Shown here one piece after another: positions 40,501-50,700 of a DNA stretch of 64,000 nucleotides. Source of the DNA: Daphnia pulex. Taxonomy: Eukaryota; Arthropoda; Branchiopoda; Diplostraca; Daphniidae. Under the pieces are notes generated by a model that was not told where the DNA came from, did no database searches, and saw nothing but the letters and a program-made list of their open reading frames with translations. Numbering within the stretch: the stretch's first letter is position 1; each line of letters starts with the position of its first letter. The translations under genes and the position numbers were made by a program. Where the stretch lies: assembly GCF_021134715.1 (NCBI RefSeq), contig NC_060025.1, positions 7,440,001-7,504,000 of the forward strand, given 5' to 3'.

Positions 40501-43500
40501 GAGGAGAAGACCATGAAGACGGATTTTAAACCGTTGAAAGTAAGTTTGACCGAACGACCCCATGCTACAGAGGAATCGCACATTGCTTGAAGGTTGGCAA
40601 AAGCAGTATCATAGTTTTTGTCCATTGCACAGAGAACAATGTCATCTGCATACGCCAAAATAAGGAAGGGGAAGGGGAAACTAAGGCTTAGCAGTTCCTC
40701 TATAAGAATGTTCCAAAGAAACGGCGAGAGGGCACTGCCTTGAGGACAACCGAGCTCAGTGTTGGCAGTGAAGGTGTCCGAAGCGTTTTTCAAAATGCTT
40801 GAGCGAGAGCTGAGGAAGTCACCCAGAATTTTTACTAAAAACTGGGGGCAGCCTTTTTTGATCAGGCTGTTCAGAATGGCTGGGTGCCAGGTCGCGTCAA
40901 AAGCTGACTTAATGTCTAAAAAAGCACAACAAGTGACCATCTTCTTTTTTTTGTTGCCTTCGATTAACTTAATAAGAGAGAGGGAGGCCGTTTCTGTGGA
41001 TAAACCTGCCCTGAAACCATGCTGACTGGGGCTGAACCAAGAGTGCGTAGCAGCCAAAGCTTTGAGTTTAGCAAGAATGATTTTCTCAAACAGTTTAGAG
41101 AGGCTGTTGATAATACTGATTGGTCTGAAACAGTTTGGGTGAAGGTAATTCGGCTTATTGTTTTTTTTAAGGATGACGATAGAGGCGGTTTTCCAGCAAT
41201 TAGGAAAGTAGCCGAGGTTAAAGCAAACCGAGAAGAGGGCCGCTAAATGGGATTTTATTAAATCGAAGGAATGGCTTAGCCAGATGGACGAGATTCCGTC
41301 CGAGCCGGCGGACTTAGAGAGGCGTACACTATCGAAGGCCTGCTTAACTTCGGAAGGGAGGACCAGAAATTCCGTAGAGGAGAGAGGTGCTTCGCAGAAG
41401 GTAGTTGAGGAGAGCAGAGCGGATTTGTGAAATGAGTCATCTGGAGGGTTAGTCGGGAAGAAGTGCGAGCTGAAGGCAGAAAGGATGTCCTTTGGGTCGG
41501 TAATGGAAACTCCATCAATTAGTAGTTCTGAAGGATGATTGTTTACTGGGGTGGATAACGTCAACTTTTTTAACTCTCCAAAAATATCTCCGTTTAGGTT
41601 ATTGGAGCAGAAGGATTTCCAGCTTTCTTTTTTACCTGCTCTTAGGGTCCTTTGGTATTCGGCTTTGAGGTGACTGTACGCGTCTCTATTCCCTTGAGAG
41701 GGAGACTCACGGCTGAGTTTGTAGGCGACTTTCAGCTTTTTACGCAGAGACCACATCATATCGGACCACCAGGGCATCCTAGCAGGAGCTCGGGAGGGAT
41801 GAAATGGGAGTTTACTTTTCAGAGCAGCCGACTTGATAGAGTCAGTCAAATTTGCAATGAATGCTTCGATATCCTGAGGAGAAGTAAACGTCTGTACAGT
41901 ACTGGGGCTGGCCATGGAACCGAGGGAGGCTTCAAGGTTTGAGAGAAAAAGAGGCATGTTGCAGTTGGGAGGAGACGGAAGTCGGAACTCAGTACGTGCA
42001 GGCAGGGCAACACGACAACCAAAGGGCACACGGAAAGAGATAAAAGGGTGGTCCGAAAGAGACGGATAGGCCGGGTACAGCCAACCATTGAGGGAGACGG
42101 AGTCCCCAGCCAGGGTGACGTCAACAAAGGACGTGTTGGACGGCTTGTGTGAGAGTAGTTTGAGATTCACATTTGAAACAGAGAGAGCGTTATTTAGGAA
42201 GCAGAGCTCTAGGTCAACGCCGATGTGGTCAGTGCGAACGCTGTTCCAGGCCTGACTTTTGGCGTTGCAATCAATGCCGAAAAAGGCGTGTTTTTTTACG
42301 GCCGGCGGAATAGAATTAAAAATTGACTCGAGGTGTAGAGGAATCGATACCAGAGATGGTCTGCAGTAAATAGAAAAGCAGAACAGATCGTTGGACAGCT
42401 TGATGCCACAACAATTATTTGATAGACCAAAAATGCAGAGCGAAGCGTTCAAAGAACTTTTGGCAATAATCAGGGCGCCGAAAGCATGCTCGGAAGATAG
42501 ATTGTGGAAAGAAGAGTAGCCAAGAGGAACGAATTTAGGCTCAAACGAAGAAGACAGGGGGGACATAGCTGCATACGGCTCTTGAATTAAAATTACATCA
42601 ATGTCAAGATCGAGTATCAATTGAGAGAGATTAAGCGCAGCGCAGCGCGAGTGCCTTAGATTGATCTGAAAGCACTTGAGTGGGGCAGACGCTTTACTGA
42701 TGTTGTGATGGGCGACTGGCATATTCACTCGGTGGAAATGTAGTCGAGGTATTGAGCTACGGCTTTGGCCAGAGCAGGACAAGCGATAGATCCAACTTGG
42801 TGGTTTTGCTGACAATTCGCACATTTGAAGTCTTTAGGGAATGATGTACAGGAATGAGTCGCGTGGTTCTGTGAGCATTTCCCACAGACTAAGATAGGGG
42901 AATTACAAAAATGATGGATATGTCCATACTTTTGGCACTTTGAGCAGTGCCGCACCTCTTTTCTTGGGTCAGACTCGACAACCGCATGAGTAACGCCATC
43001 CAGGAGGATTCTACCACTTTTGATCAGATGCTCACAGAAGGGCTTGGAGGAGAAAGCAATTCGGACAAGGAAAGAGTTACTGTTTGGGCGTTGGTGTAGA
43101 ACCCGCACAGACTGTAAGTGACCCCTTAGGCCAGGATTTTGTTCAACAAGCCTACGATTAAGAGCGTTCTCTTGCGCAACTCGAGCAGCCTTATTTTCAG
43201 TGCCTTTTAGATGGGAGATTCCCTGTAACTCTCGAAACCTGACCAGAGCAGGAAACTGTTTTTGAGGGACCGATACAGAACGAAACACATTTTGGGCTGA
43301 GTTATTGTTGAAGAGATCTTGGGCTTTGTCACGAGAGGCCACGTCTAAAAAAGACAAAATTACTCGTCCATCGATTTTCTTTATGTTTTGGACAACTGGA
43401 CCGTCACCATCAAGGTCAAATAACTTGTCGATTTTGTCGTTCGAAATTTCGCTCATCGGCAGGCGGTCGCTACCTCCTACATGAGCGATCAAAACGGGTT

Positions 43501-46500
43501 TTTTAGGTACCTCCGCATACAGGCGGGTATTTTTCGGAGCCGAGGGATTGCTAGTTGGAGGGTTTGAAGCTGGATGGGGTTTGATCAAAGACGGAGTCCT
43601 AGCTGATTTGACAGACGATTGCAGCTCAAAAAGCCGGATGTCTTTGTCAGCAAGAGATAGTTTGGCCGTTAAAAGATCTTTTTTTGCTAGGTTAAGTTCG
43701 CTTTGGAGGGAGGCTCTATTTTCGATTGCTTTCTCCAGCTTCTCGATTTTTTTTGTCATTAGAGACTTTTCTGATTTGACACCGACTGCTTCTTCTTCCA
43801 ATTTGGCAAACAAGGATTTCAATTTTAGCGTCTGCTCTGCTGCGTCGAGATCAAGGAATGAATCAACGTCCATTCCGAACGCTTTATCAAATAGGAAAGG
43901 AAAATTATCATCCTTATCATCTTTCTGCTGTTTGGACAAATTTGTCTCTTGGAGGGAAAACTGAGCTGCAGAGCTATCCCTCTTTGTCCCGGCCGCTTTC
44001 GGTTTTAACAACATTGCGGCTTTACAATCCACGCAATATTTGTATCTCGAGTCAATCGGGGCAAACGGAAGAGCGCAAGATTTGCAAGAGATAGTTTGAC
44101 TTTGAGACGGGGTGTTGATACTGAGAGCAAGGGAAGTATGGCCCCAGACGGAGGTATCTCCGCCTGGATCATCATCGTCATCTCCCATCACTCTTAGGGA
44201 AGTGGATAAAGTTAGTGGCTAGCAATTAAGATCAGGGCCCTTATAAAAAAAAAGGGAAACAAAAAACGAGAAAGAAGAGAACGAAAGAGATGGACGATCC
44301 TCTTCGACACTGGGAGGGACAGGCAAGACGAGTACGGCGTCGAAGAGAATTAAAACTACCCCCAGTTCCCTCACCCCTCAAACCAAGCGTGAGCAGAGTG
44401 CCCAGTACTCAATCCCCCCAAGGTCTCCACCAGAAGGTTTCCGGCGCTCCCTCAGAAGCCCACGACACGAGAACGGATTGAGAAGCTGGCCTTGCCACTC
44501 GCTCAGGGAGGAGGAGCAAGATCACCGGGGATCTTAGCTCTATAGAGCAATAAACTAGGGGACCAAGCCTTTTCCAGTTATGCTTAGAACCAGACCGGAC
44601 GGGGTGGAATTTCACCACACACTTCCTGTTTTAAAAAATTTGAAAATAGAACTTCGCAACTTACGATTGACACAGGGTTATAACCCTGTTTGATTTCCTT
44701 TATAACTGATGAACGAGCACAAGAGAGTCTACTAATTGGGAGAGAAAAAAAAAACACAATTAAGCCAACTGATATAAGTAGAAGAAATAATAAGACGTAG
44801 AAAAAAATATGAAGGCAGCAGAAAGGTGTGATACAAAGAGAGAAGAAAAGAAAAGAAAAGAAAACAAAAACTGAAAAGAGAAACTGATCCGTCAGGCCAC
44901 TGACAGATCAGCTGGAAGGGGGGGGGGAATTTTATACACAGACAGTAGATCGAAGAAACAAACGCGAAAAGGATAGAAAAAGAAGATGAGAAATATAGAA
45001 AAAAGATAATCTGCAGAGTCCAGATTCACTCGCAAACGAGATAAATCCAAAACTACTGTTGAAAACAAACCAGAAAAAGCACAAATATCCAAAAAATCGG
45101 GAGCACAAAATCACAACACGTCGAGGCTGTAGCAGACGACGGACGATCCGAGCAGAACTTAGGACTATATATTTGATTTTTTCTTTTGTCGTGCAACTCA
45201 TTCGATAAAGTGGGTCAATTTTGATGGATAGAATTTCAGCACGAGGGAATTCACTTTTGACACAAGGGTCAATAACCCGACACCATGAAAGCATCAACAA
45301 AAAAGGATAGGCCGGATACGGCCGGATAGGCTATCCTATATACGTTCCTGTACAATTTGTTATAGCCTCTATATATACATATTACCAGACGACCTTTTGT
45401 GATGCTGGAAAGAATTTATATTATATCCTATATACAAGCGTCTGGGTAAAAGAGAGAGACACAGACAAGATAAACATTCATCACATCATCAGTTAAAAAA
45501 CAAACACATCTCCAAAGCGGGCGGGCGGCGGCGGGCGGGTTATTTCATACAGCCAGCAAGCCATGCAGCAGCAGCACTTTCAACGCAAACAAACAAAAAC
45601 AATTGGAGCTGAGTGCATCAGGAGCAGGAGCTAGCAGGAAACTAATACACATAGAGGCGCTATAGGCAGGGGCTATACGTGCTGACTGATGATGGTATAT
45701 ATCCCATATGTGTGCTATGCATGTCTTATTAACCGGGAGAAAAAGGAAATAAGTTAGATTATTATATAGATTCTTTGTTTATAAGGTGTGTAAAGAACTT
45801 TTTTGAGGGTGACTTTCTGCGACTTTCTGTAGGCCTACACATTGATTGAATGATATATGCTGGCTATATATATACCATATATGATATGCAAGCTTGCATG
45901 TTTATTATAGGCTTGATGGATATTGATCACGCCCATATTTGTGTGTGTGTTGTTTATACACAAATCGATAATATAGAAGAGCGTATACGTTTGTATATGA
46001 TGGAGGGATTGAGACAAAGGGATTCCACAATTCCCAGTATTATCGAGTATTATAAGAAATCAGCATCAAAGGAAGTCTAATTATGACTATACTGGATTTT
46101 TTTTTTCAAACTATATAGTATGTGACACGGGCTGACGGCCAAAGCCAAGAAAAGTTGAATCTACTGCGCATCAACGAGTCCCATCACACAATGTGAATCG
46201 TCTGGCAACGACCATTCGAGCGCAAAAATACGTTTTTTTTTTTTTTTTTTTTTTCCACCGTTTCTATTTCTGCATATATCATTTGTAGCTACACGAATCA
46301 ATCTGTATAATCCTGTAGTATGTACCCCCTTATATTGCGTTTTGGGTAAAAGCAAGGGTCTTATATTATGCTGCTGTATTCTCCCTCGCTCGCTCGGAGA
46401 GATTCTTTTAACTTCAAAAGACATATTATTCGCGACAGACTGCGCAAAATGGCCAATATAACCCGATATAACCGAGGAGATAAACCACTCGAAAACAGCT

Positions 46501-47745
46501 GCAGAGATCACAACAGTATATTATATTGGTATAGGGATCAACCATTTGAAGTATTATATATACGCGCATGTCATTAAAAGAGTTGTGCTGCTGGCCGTGC
46601 CAGTGTATAGGACCGTGAATCAATAAAATTCCTTATCAAATGTGCGAATATGATCCTATATATACTTATATAATACACCCACAACAATACACTGGTTACA
46701 TAAAAGAATCCTGGGGGAAAGTGCTGGTAATATAGGGCCACTCCAATAAAAACACAAAACAGAAAGTGCTGCGCCGGGCAGCACAAATGGGTTCAGTTCG
46801 TCTAGACACACACGTCATTAATCGACTTATATTTTCTTGCGAAGAAATATATATCCCTGTGGCTATCGCTAATAATATAGTATAAAAAAACCAGCTCCTA
46901 TAAAATAGAAATATAATATCTTTTGCCGAGTATAGAGTCTAAATTGTACCCTATTAGGGTACTGGGTACACTTTGCGCAGTGTGAAAAAGTTAAAGCACT
47001 TTGCAAGGACGGAATATATAAGTACATATAGCCGTCAGCGGGTCATCCAGGCGGAAAATCCCGAGGACTTGTATGTATTTATTTATTATATTATCTGAAG
47101 AACTTTTGGCCGAATTCTTGGCATTACTCGACTCTTATCGGTCACTATAGATTATAGACACGCCCGTCGAGTCCATAGCACATAACTCGGAAATGATTGG
47201 ATCGGACTGGTGTTAATATAAAACTGAATAAAAGGGAAAGTGATTACATAATCTGCTGTACCTCTCATGTAGACGTAAGCCGGCCCTCGCATGGACGGCC
47301 GAGTCAAGACGATCAAATTGAGAACGTTGCCCAAAATACCCAGAATGCAGATGGCGGGCAGGGCGATGCCGTACGAGTAGTATTTCAACCTCTGCATCTC
47401 CTCGTGCTGTCTGGCGTTGCTGAGACTATTGTGTTGCAGCTCCTGCTGCAGCTCCTGCTGGTGATTGCGCAGGATGCCGGATGGCGTCGGGACGCTGCTG
47501 GAGCTCATCGATGACAATGACCAATCGGAAGTCACGCCGTAAAGGTGATGCTGCTCGTTATTGCCGCTGACGACGTTGGGGTCGAAGAAGGAATCGCCAG
47601 CAACAGCAGCACTTTGATTGAAGCGAGTGAATAAAGCAGCGCCAGTCAAATAAGCGGTGATCTCTGGCGGACATTTGATCACAATCTCCGCCAGAGACGA
47701 TAAACTTAAAATGTCTTCAACGCTGGGATCTTCCATGATGATCAT
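22563..47745 (-). CDS. rhodopsin-family (class A) GPCR, probable neuropeptide-type receptor
   Basis: Seven-helix plasma-membrane receptor. Exons from the 5' end: 47262-47745, 30932-31081, 25996-26279, 25124-25416, 22833-23031, 22563-22718; 521 aa with all phases consistent. The first 120 residues form a long extracellular tail with a Gln-rich part and an NQS glycosylation site. TM1 is at about 125-146 (GNVLNLIVLTRPSMRG). The DRY motif appears as ERY at 224-226 (LTVERYLAVC). TM5 (IFKMAPTLIIVHLN) is followed by an RRTCARRRR loop and a long Ser/Gln-rich third intracellular loop, then TM6. TM7 ends NYSFTFYIYCMFSRDFR (483-499) in place of NPxxY, a form seen in FMRFamide-receptor-like receptors. 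The ligand cannot be named. The introns are 16.2, 4.65, 0.58, 2.1 and 0.11 kb; the first carries a LINE. The start is 47745, or the ATG three codons later. Untranslated 5' exons may lie upstream. Confidence 0.85.
23552..23572 (+). repeat. poly(A) tract, 21 bp
   Basis: Uninterrupted run of A inside the fourth GPCR intron. No flanking duplication or retrotransposed gene is recognisable, so it is treated as a simple repeat. Confidence 0.8.
26280..30931 (-). other. second intron of the GPCR, nothing else recognised
   Basis: 4.65 kb of AT-rich DNA between the TM2 and TM3 exons. No conserved ORF, RNA gene or element seen. Confidence 0.6.
31082..38761 (-). other. first intron of the GPCR, part 3' of the LINE insertion
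   Basis: Non-coding AT-rich sequence rich in TATATA and in CAG/CAC-type short runs (for example the imperfect CAGCACA repeat near 32608-32634 and the TA run near 37880-37892). No gene recognised. Confidence 0.6.
38762..38774 (-). repeat. target-site duplication at the LINE 3' end
   Basis: AACTTAGGACTAT, exact match to 45156-45168. Together the two copies bracket the LINE and define its ends, as expected for target-primed reverse transcription. Confidence 0.9.
38796..38812 (-). other. 3'-terminal stem-loop of the LINE
   Basis: Seven-bp perfect stem ATTCGCC/GGCGAAT around a 3-nt loop, just upstream of the A tail. A hairpin here could be the structure the reverse transcriptase recognises at the RNA 3' end; that role is inference from other LINEs. 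Confidence 0.5.
39001..39503 (-). repeat. tandem duplication of about 250 bp in the LINE 3' UTR
   Basis: Two units (39001-39253 and 39254-39503), offset 252-253 bp and differing at scattered sites. Both contain the block around GCCGCTGCCGACCCCCC and the block around GGTCCGGTTAAGGCGCCCGC. The start of a third unit (AAGTAAAATATAAAG) is visible at about 39504. Unit number may vary between copies of this family. Confidence 0.85.
39540..42722 (-). CDS. LINE ORF2: APE endonuclease and reverse transcriptase
   Basis: 1060 aa from an ATG at 42722. The N-terminal endonuclease shows QINLRHSRCA, then LIQEPY with the catalytic Glu, FGIDCNAKSQAWNS (Asp and Asn of the active site) and SDHPFISF (the SDH motif), within the first ~240 residues. 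The reverse transcriptase follows, with FLDIKSAFDA, GCPQGSALSPFLWN and the catalytic LAYADDIVL. A Cys-rich C-terminal end (CPCLSGEVEDVAHILFVC) is typical of many APE-type LINEs. I see no RNase H motif. The enzyme nicks the target and copies the element RNA. The start is 2 nt past the ORF1 stop in another frame (TGA-AT-ATG), which suggests reinitiation. The reading frame is open 34 codons further upstream into ORF1, so frameshift translation is also possible. Confidence 0.95.
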   Translation of the reverse strand: MPVAHHNISKASAPLKCFQINLRHSRCAALNLSQLILDLDIDVILIQEPYAAMSPLSSSFEPKFVPLGYSSFHNLSSEHAFGALIIAKSSLNASLCIFGLSNNCCGIKLSNDLFCFSIYCRPSLVSIPLHLESIFNSIPPAVKKHAFFGIDCNAKSQAWNSVRTDHIGVDLELCFLNNALSVSNVNLKLLSHKPSNTSFVDVTLAGDSVSLNGWLYPAYPSLSDHPFISFRVPFGCRVALPARTEFRLPSPPNCNMPLFLSNLEASLGSMASPSTVQTFTSPQDIEAFIANLTDSIKSAALKSKLPFHPSRAPARMPWWSDMMWSLRKKLKVAYKLSRESPSQGNRDAYSHLKAEYQRTLRAGKKESWKSFCSNNLNGDIFGELKKLTLSTPVNNHPSELLIDGVSITDPKDILSAFSSHFFPTNPPDDSFHKSALLSSTTFCEAPLSSTEFLVLPSEVKQAFDSVRLSKSAGSDGISSIWLSHSFDLIKSHLAALFSVCFNLGYFPNCWKTASIVILKKNNKPNYLHPNCFRPISIINSLSKLFEKIILAKLKALAATHSWFSPSQHGFRAGLSTETASLSLIKLIEGNKKKKMVTCCAFLDIKSAFDATWHPAILNSLIKKGCPQFLVKILGDFLSSRSSILKNASDTFTANTELGCPQGSALSPFLWNILIEELLSLSFPFPFLILAYADDIVLCAMDKNYDTAFANLQAMCDSSVAWGRSVKLTFNGLKSVFMVFSSKRTMPSLPLKVDNVCVARSHSCLYLGLTIDDKLSWNTHISNKCAAVKKLLFLILKCCRLSWGLSRNAISLLYKTTVIPTILYNCSVWASAIRRKRVIAALKSAQRPFALTIGRLFKSTSTDAALILANTLPLHLKIIETVLKRSISTLAALLPPSSLQVAGVISAKILASEAPAGIPLGLHRKRLLRSEMLSLWNEAWQNANTGAQTRLFFPSVESASILSSSKLPFFLCSFLSGHCGLNNFLFKIKKSPSPLCPCLSGEVEDVAHILFVCTSHAVHRVSLINSAVELKLSWPVPLDAFSQSKILWSSLVKFLCSIKRL
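42725..44191 (-). CDS. LINE ORF1: gag-like nucleic-acid-binding protein
   Basis: 488 aa. N-terminal CxxC pairs (CKSCALPF, then YKYCVDC) at about 36-55 look like a small zinc ribbon. A charged heptad-like region at about 125-205 is a probable coiled coil for multimerisation. A middle region could hold an RRM-like fold (RVILSFLDVASRDKAQ). The C-terminus has three zinc knuckles: CSKCQKYGHIHHFC (CX2CX4HX4C), CGKCSQNHATHSC and CANCQQNHQVGSIAC. Such proteins package LINE RNA into ribonucleoprotein. The start MMGDDDDD follows the 964-bp 5' UTR. No internal stops. Confidence 0.93.
   Translation of the reverse strand: MMGDDDDDPGGDTSVWGHTSLALSINTPSQSQTISCKSCALPFAPIDSRYKYCVDCKAAMLLKPKAAGTKRDSSAAQFSLQETNLSKQQKDDKDDNFPFLFDKAFGMDVDSFLDLDAAEQTLKLKSLFAKLEEEAVGVKSEKSLMTKKIEKLEKAIENRASLQSELNLAKKDLLTAKLSLADKDIRLFELQSSVKSARTPSLIKPHPASNPPTSNPSAPKNTRLYAEVPKKPVLIAHVGGSDRLPMSEISNDKIDKLFDLDGDGPVVQNIKKIDGRVILSFLDVASRDKAQDLFNNNSAQNVFRSVSVPQKQFPALVRFRELQGISHLKGTENKAARVAQENALNRRLVEQNPGLRGHLQSVRVLHQRPNSNSFLVRIAFSSKPFCEHLIKSGRILLDGVTHAVVESDPRKEVRHCSKCQKYGHIHHFCNSPILVCGKCSQNHATHSCTSFPKDFKCANCQQNHQVGSIACPALAKAVAQYLDYISTE
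44884..44911 (-). other. hairpin in the LINE 5' UTR
   Basis: Inverted repeat CTGATC-N-GTCAG with a 4-nt loop and CTGAC-N-GATCAG: 11 paired bases with one internal mismatch. A G run of about 10 lies just beyond it at about 44918-44927. Could fold in the element RNA; function unknown. Confidence 0.45.
45156..45168 (-). repeat. target-site duplication at the LINE 5' end
   Basis: Second copy of AACTTAGGACTAT (compare 38762-38774). The element sequence starts directly beside it with CTGCTCGGATCG on the minus strand, showing that the 5' end is not truncated relative to the duplication. Confidence 0.9.
45519..45539 (+). other. potential G-quadruplex motif
   Basis: Four GGG runs (45519-45521, 45523-45525, 45533-45535, 45537-45539) with loops of 1, 7 and 1 nt satisfy the usual G3N1-7 rule, in an otherwise AT-rich intron. 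On the non-template strand for this gene the motif is C-rich. Confidence 0.5.
46233..46254 (+). repeat. poly(T) tract, 22 bp
   Basis: Uninterrupted T run in the first GPCR intron. On the minus (transcribed) strand it is an A run, but no retrotransposed gene copy is seen next to it. Confidence 0.8.
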
Positions 47746-50700
47746 ATTTACTGAAATATTTTTTAGTGTAGAAATTTAACCTATACGGTGTTATATGATC
47801 TATACGTATATTTTTTTCCTGATCAATTCACTCGCCACTACATCGTGAGACTGAATGAAATGCGGGCCGACCCTCATAGCCCCTTATATGCTGCCGACTA
47901 AGACGTACCGGGTGACTCTCGAGTGCCATGCGCAGAAACTCAGTTCGCTTATACATCACAACAGCACAGCACCGACGTATATTATAGCCTAATATTCGCA
48001 CCTGTTTCTACAACGTTTGTAATAAAATATGCAAATAAATATGTATAATATCTGCGTTTTTCAAATAACGATTCTTGAATTCATTGATTTGAAAAAATAA
48101 ATAAATAAATAAAATGCAATCAAAAAATTCTTGGAAAATATAGAATGTTATAAGCTCAGATTAAATGAAAGTGATAAATTGATGAAATAATTTTTTTAGA
48201 GAATAGGAAATAATCGTTGTGATTTATATATTTTATTGCCTTTTGCCATCTAATAGACTAATACTTTAGCCAAAATATAATTTAATACGAACCGATTACT
48301 GTGCGCCGGCTATAACTTCCGGTGCTGGCCAAGCACCGTCACCTTTTATATTATCTTCCCACGTCGGCATTAAATCCCTAGTGGCCTACATAAACCTGAA
48401 AGAATCACGCAACCGATTCCTAGTAGCTATAGAATAGACCAATGGGTTGATTCATTGAAGATTGGAACTTCTTTTGTTGTTGCTGCTGGGCTAAACAATA
48501 AATATATTTGCTGCCGAAAGCTGGCTGTGCGTATATAGAAATAAAGGATATATATATGTTGGCGACACACTTTGGCTAATTGTTGCGGATCGTGCTGCGA
48601 AGCTTGATGACTTTTGTTGGCAACTTTATTATTGTGTTTTCCTTTTGCTGCTGCTGCTGGGTCGGCTGGGTCTTGTATAGCCCAACACGCAAGCGACTGC
48701 CATCATTCATTAATTGAAAATCTGGTGTCGACGTCAAAGTTTTATATAAACAGCGTCTTTCAAAGGATATTATTATGTGTCTAAACTTCAATAGTTTATA
48801 GTTGAGTCTGCTCGAGTCTGGTGTGTGATATATGTAAATTGAAAATTCGCCTCGTGCCTTGGCCTAATTTTATCCACTCACCGAAATTGATACCTTACAA
48901 AACTTACAAGGAAAGAGGACGCCAGGTCACTGGGTTCGTCATTTATTTCATAGAAAAATTACAAAAAAGAAATGTGAAATACTTTTTTTAAATCTTAGGA
49001 GGTCGATTTTTCATTTTCTATCGATATCTTAATTATCCATGAATAATCTGAATATTTTTGTCGTCTGCAAGTTTCAATATTTGTTTGCAAGTTTCAAAAA
49101 AAGAGACGAAGTTTGAGATTACAAAGAAAAGTGAACGATTACTTTGGAAACGTACCTGGCCTGATGGCTGCACGAGAAATAGTCTAACAATTACAATCAT
49201 AAAAATGTTGTCGTCGTGTCAACTCTGGCATGAAGTAGGCTGCAGAGTTAAGTCTGTCGTGATTCTCCCAAGTCTCCAATTGCTCTCCACTCTACGCTGT
49301 TTGGCAGGTAAATAAAAATAAGAATACAAATACGATTGTATGGGAGCTTAAATAGAAAGAGCATATATGGAGAGTAGATTAAACTTGTTTGAATTTGTGA
49401 AATGTTAGTGCCTGACTAGCATTTATCAGGTAAGCCCCTTGTCGATGCATGACAATTTGTTTTCACTATGTAACCTTTTCCTTTTTTGCAGATTTGAGGC
49501 CTGAGCCAGCCAGCTGGTGTTCTCCTGTCATCACCAACAATCTCAACATCATCTCTTGGGTGATGATTTTTCGTTACTTTTATTCCTGCGGCCTGCTAGA
49601 TATTTTGTAATGCATGACTTGTACAAAGGCAGTCAAGGCATGCAACATGGAATCCTTAAATTCTCCTTTTTATTAAAAATGGAGGTTTACCCAAGGTGTT
49701 CAATTTTCAAATTTCCCTACTTGCTGTTTCTGTCAATATTTTTTCGTAACTCATTTTTCAATTTTTCATTAAGATAGGCTACACAGCATCCTCTGGATTG
49801 GAGAAACTACCGGCCGAGTTAAATCTTCCCCCTCTGTCCTCGTGTACGCCCATGTGAGTGTGGGTGTATTCACGAGTCTGAGGCTCTTTTTCCTATATTC
49901 CACCTTCTGGATTCAACTTTTCACCGGATGGATGGATCACTTGCGGATGCCTGGCCGTATTTCCCAGGCTTAAAGGTAGGACAAATCTTTATTTTTCCTT
50001 ATTGATTATTTGGTGTCGTTGGTCATAAATTGGTTACGGAGTACGATTATTCCTAAGCTAGGCGGTTAACTGGAACTGTTTTCTCTTGCCATTTTTTGTT
50101 GACTCAGTCAGGGTTCATTATAGATAACTCATTTGTAGAACGACTGCAGATCAGGCTTGTTTTGAACTACCTCACCACTTGTGACTGTGGATAAACAATC
50201 AAATTCGAAAATAGTTGAATTTTAAACACTCCAAGCAAAGTGCAAAGTGATCTGCCGCCACACTGGCAGCCCCTCCTCGTTCTATATAAATGATTACAGC
50301 AGCTGCCTAAGCCTATAACTCTATAACAAGATCAATAAAATGTTGGCTTAAAACGAGCCATCTGTCTTTTTCCAAGTTAAAGTTGGCACCCCCCGTAAAA
50401 ATGTGTATAGGCTTAAGCAGCTATTAAATCGTGCGTGGGAGGGAATAACCAGATAGTACGCGGAGAAGAGGCGAGCAAATATATATAACTATAACAAGAA
50501 AAATAACAAAGATGTAGTCGATGTGTTTCCTTCAAGTGCCATGGCGGCACAGCACAAGTTATATCCTCTGCGGGATATACACTAACTATTTGTACAAACT
50601 TGGTCCCACATCACCAACGCCGCCCCAAGACAATCAAAATGTTTCCCTTTTTACTTTTGCGTGCTGTGTGAGTGTGTGTGTTTATATATAGGTAGTATAT

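Larger units (their letters stand above)
38775..45155 (-). mobile_element. full-length non-LTR retrotransposon (LINE, APE-type) nested in the GPCR intron
   Basis: About 6.4 kb, in the same orientation as the host gene. Order on the minus strand: 5' UTR (45155-44192), ORF1 with zinc knuckles (44191-42725), ORF2 endonuclease/reverse transcriptase (42722-39540), and a 3' UTR (39539-38775) with tandem repeats, a terminal hairpin and a short A tail (T run at 38774-38782 on +). Both ends abut a 13-bp duplication. No stops or frameshifts interrupt either ORF, so the copy is young and may be active. APE endonuclease, two ORFs, a CCHC ORF1 and no RNase H motif that I can see place it in the Jockey/I/R1 assemblage; the clade is not decided. 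It copies itself through an RNA intermediate primed at a nicked target. Confidence 0.93.
45169..47261 (-). other. first intron of the GPCR, part 5' of the LINE insertion
   Basis: Intronic sequence with a possible G-quadruplex and a poly(T) run (both listed). No gene recognised; the ORF at 45850-46080 is not supported. Confidence 0.6.

Noticed and set aside
43548..43964. 138-codon plus-strand ORF opposite LINE ORF1
   Set aside because: Shadow of the ORF1 coding strand; no independent evidence.
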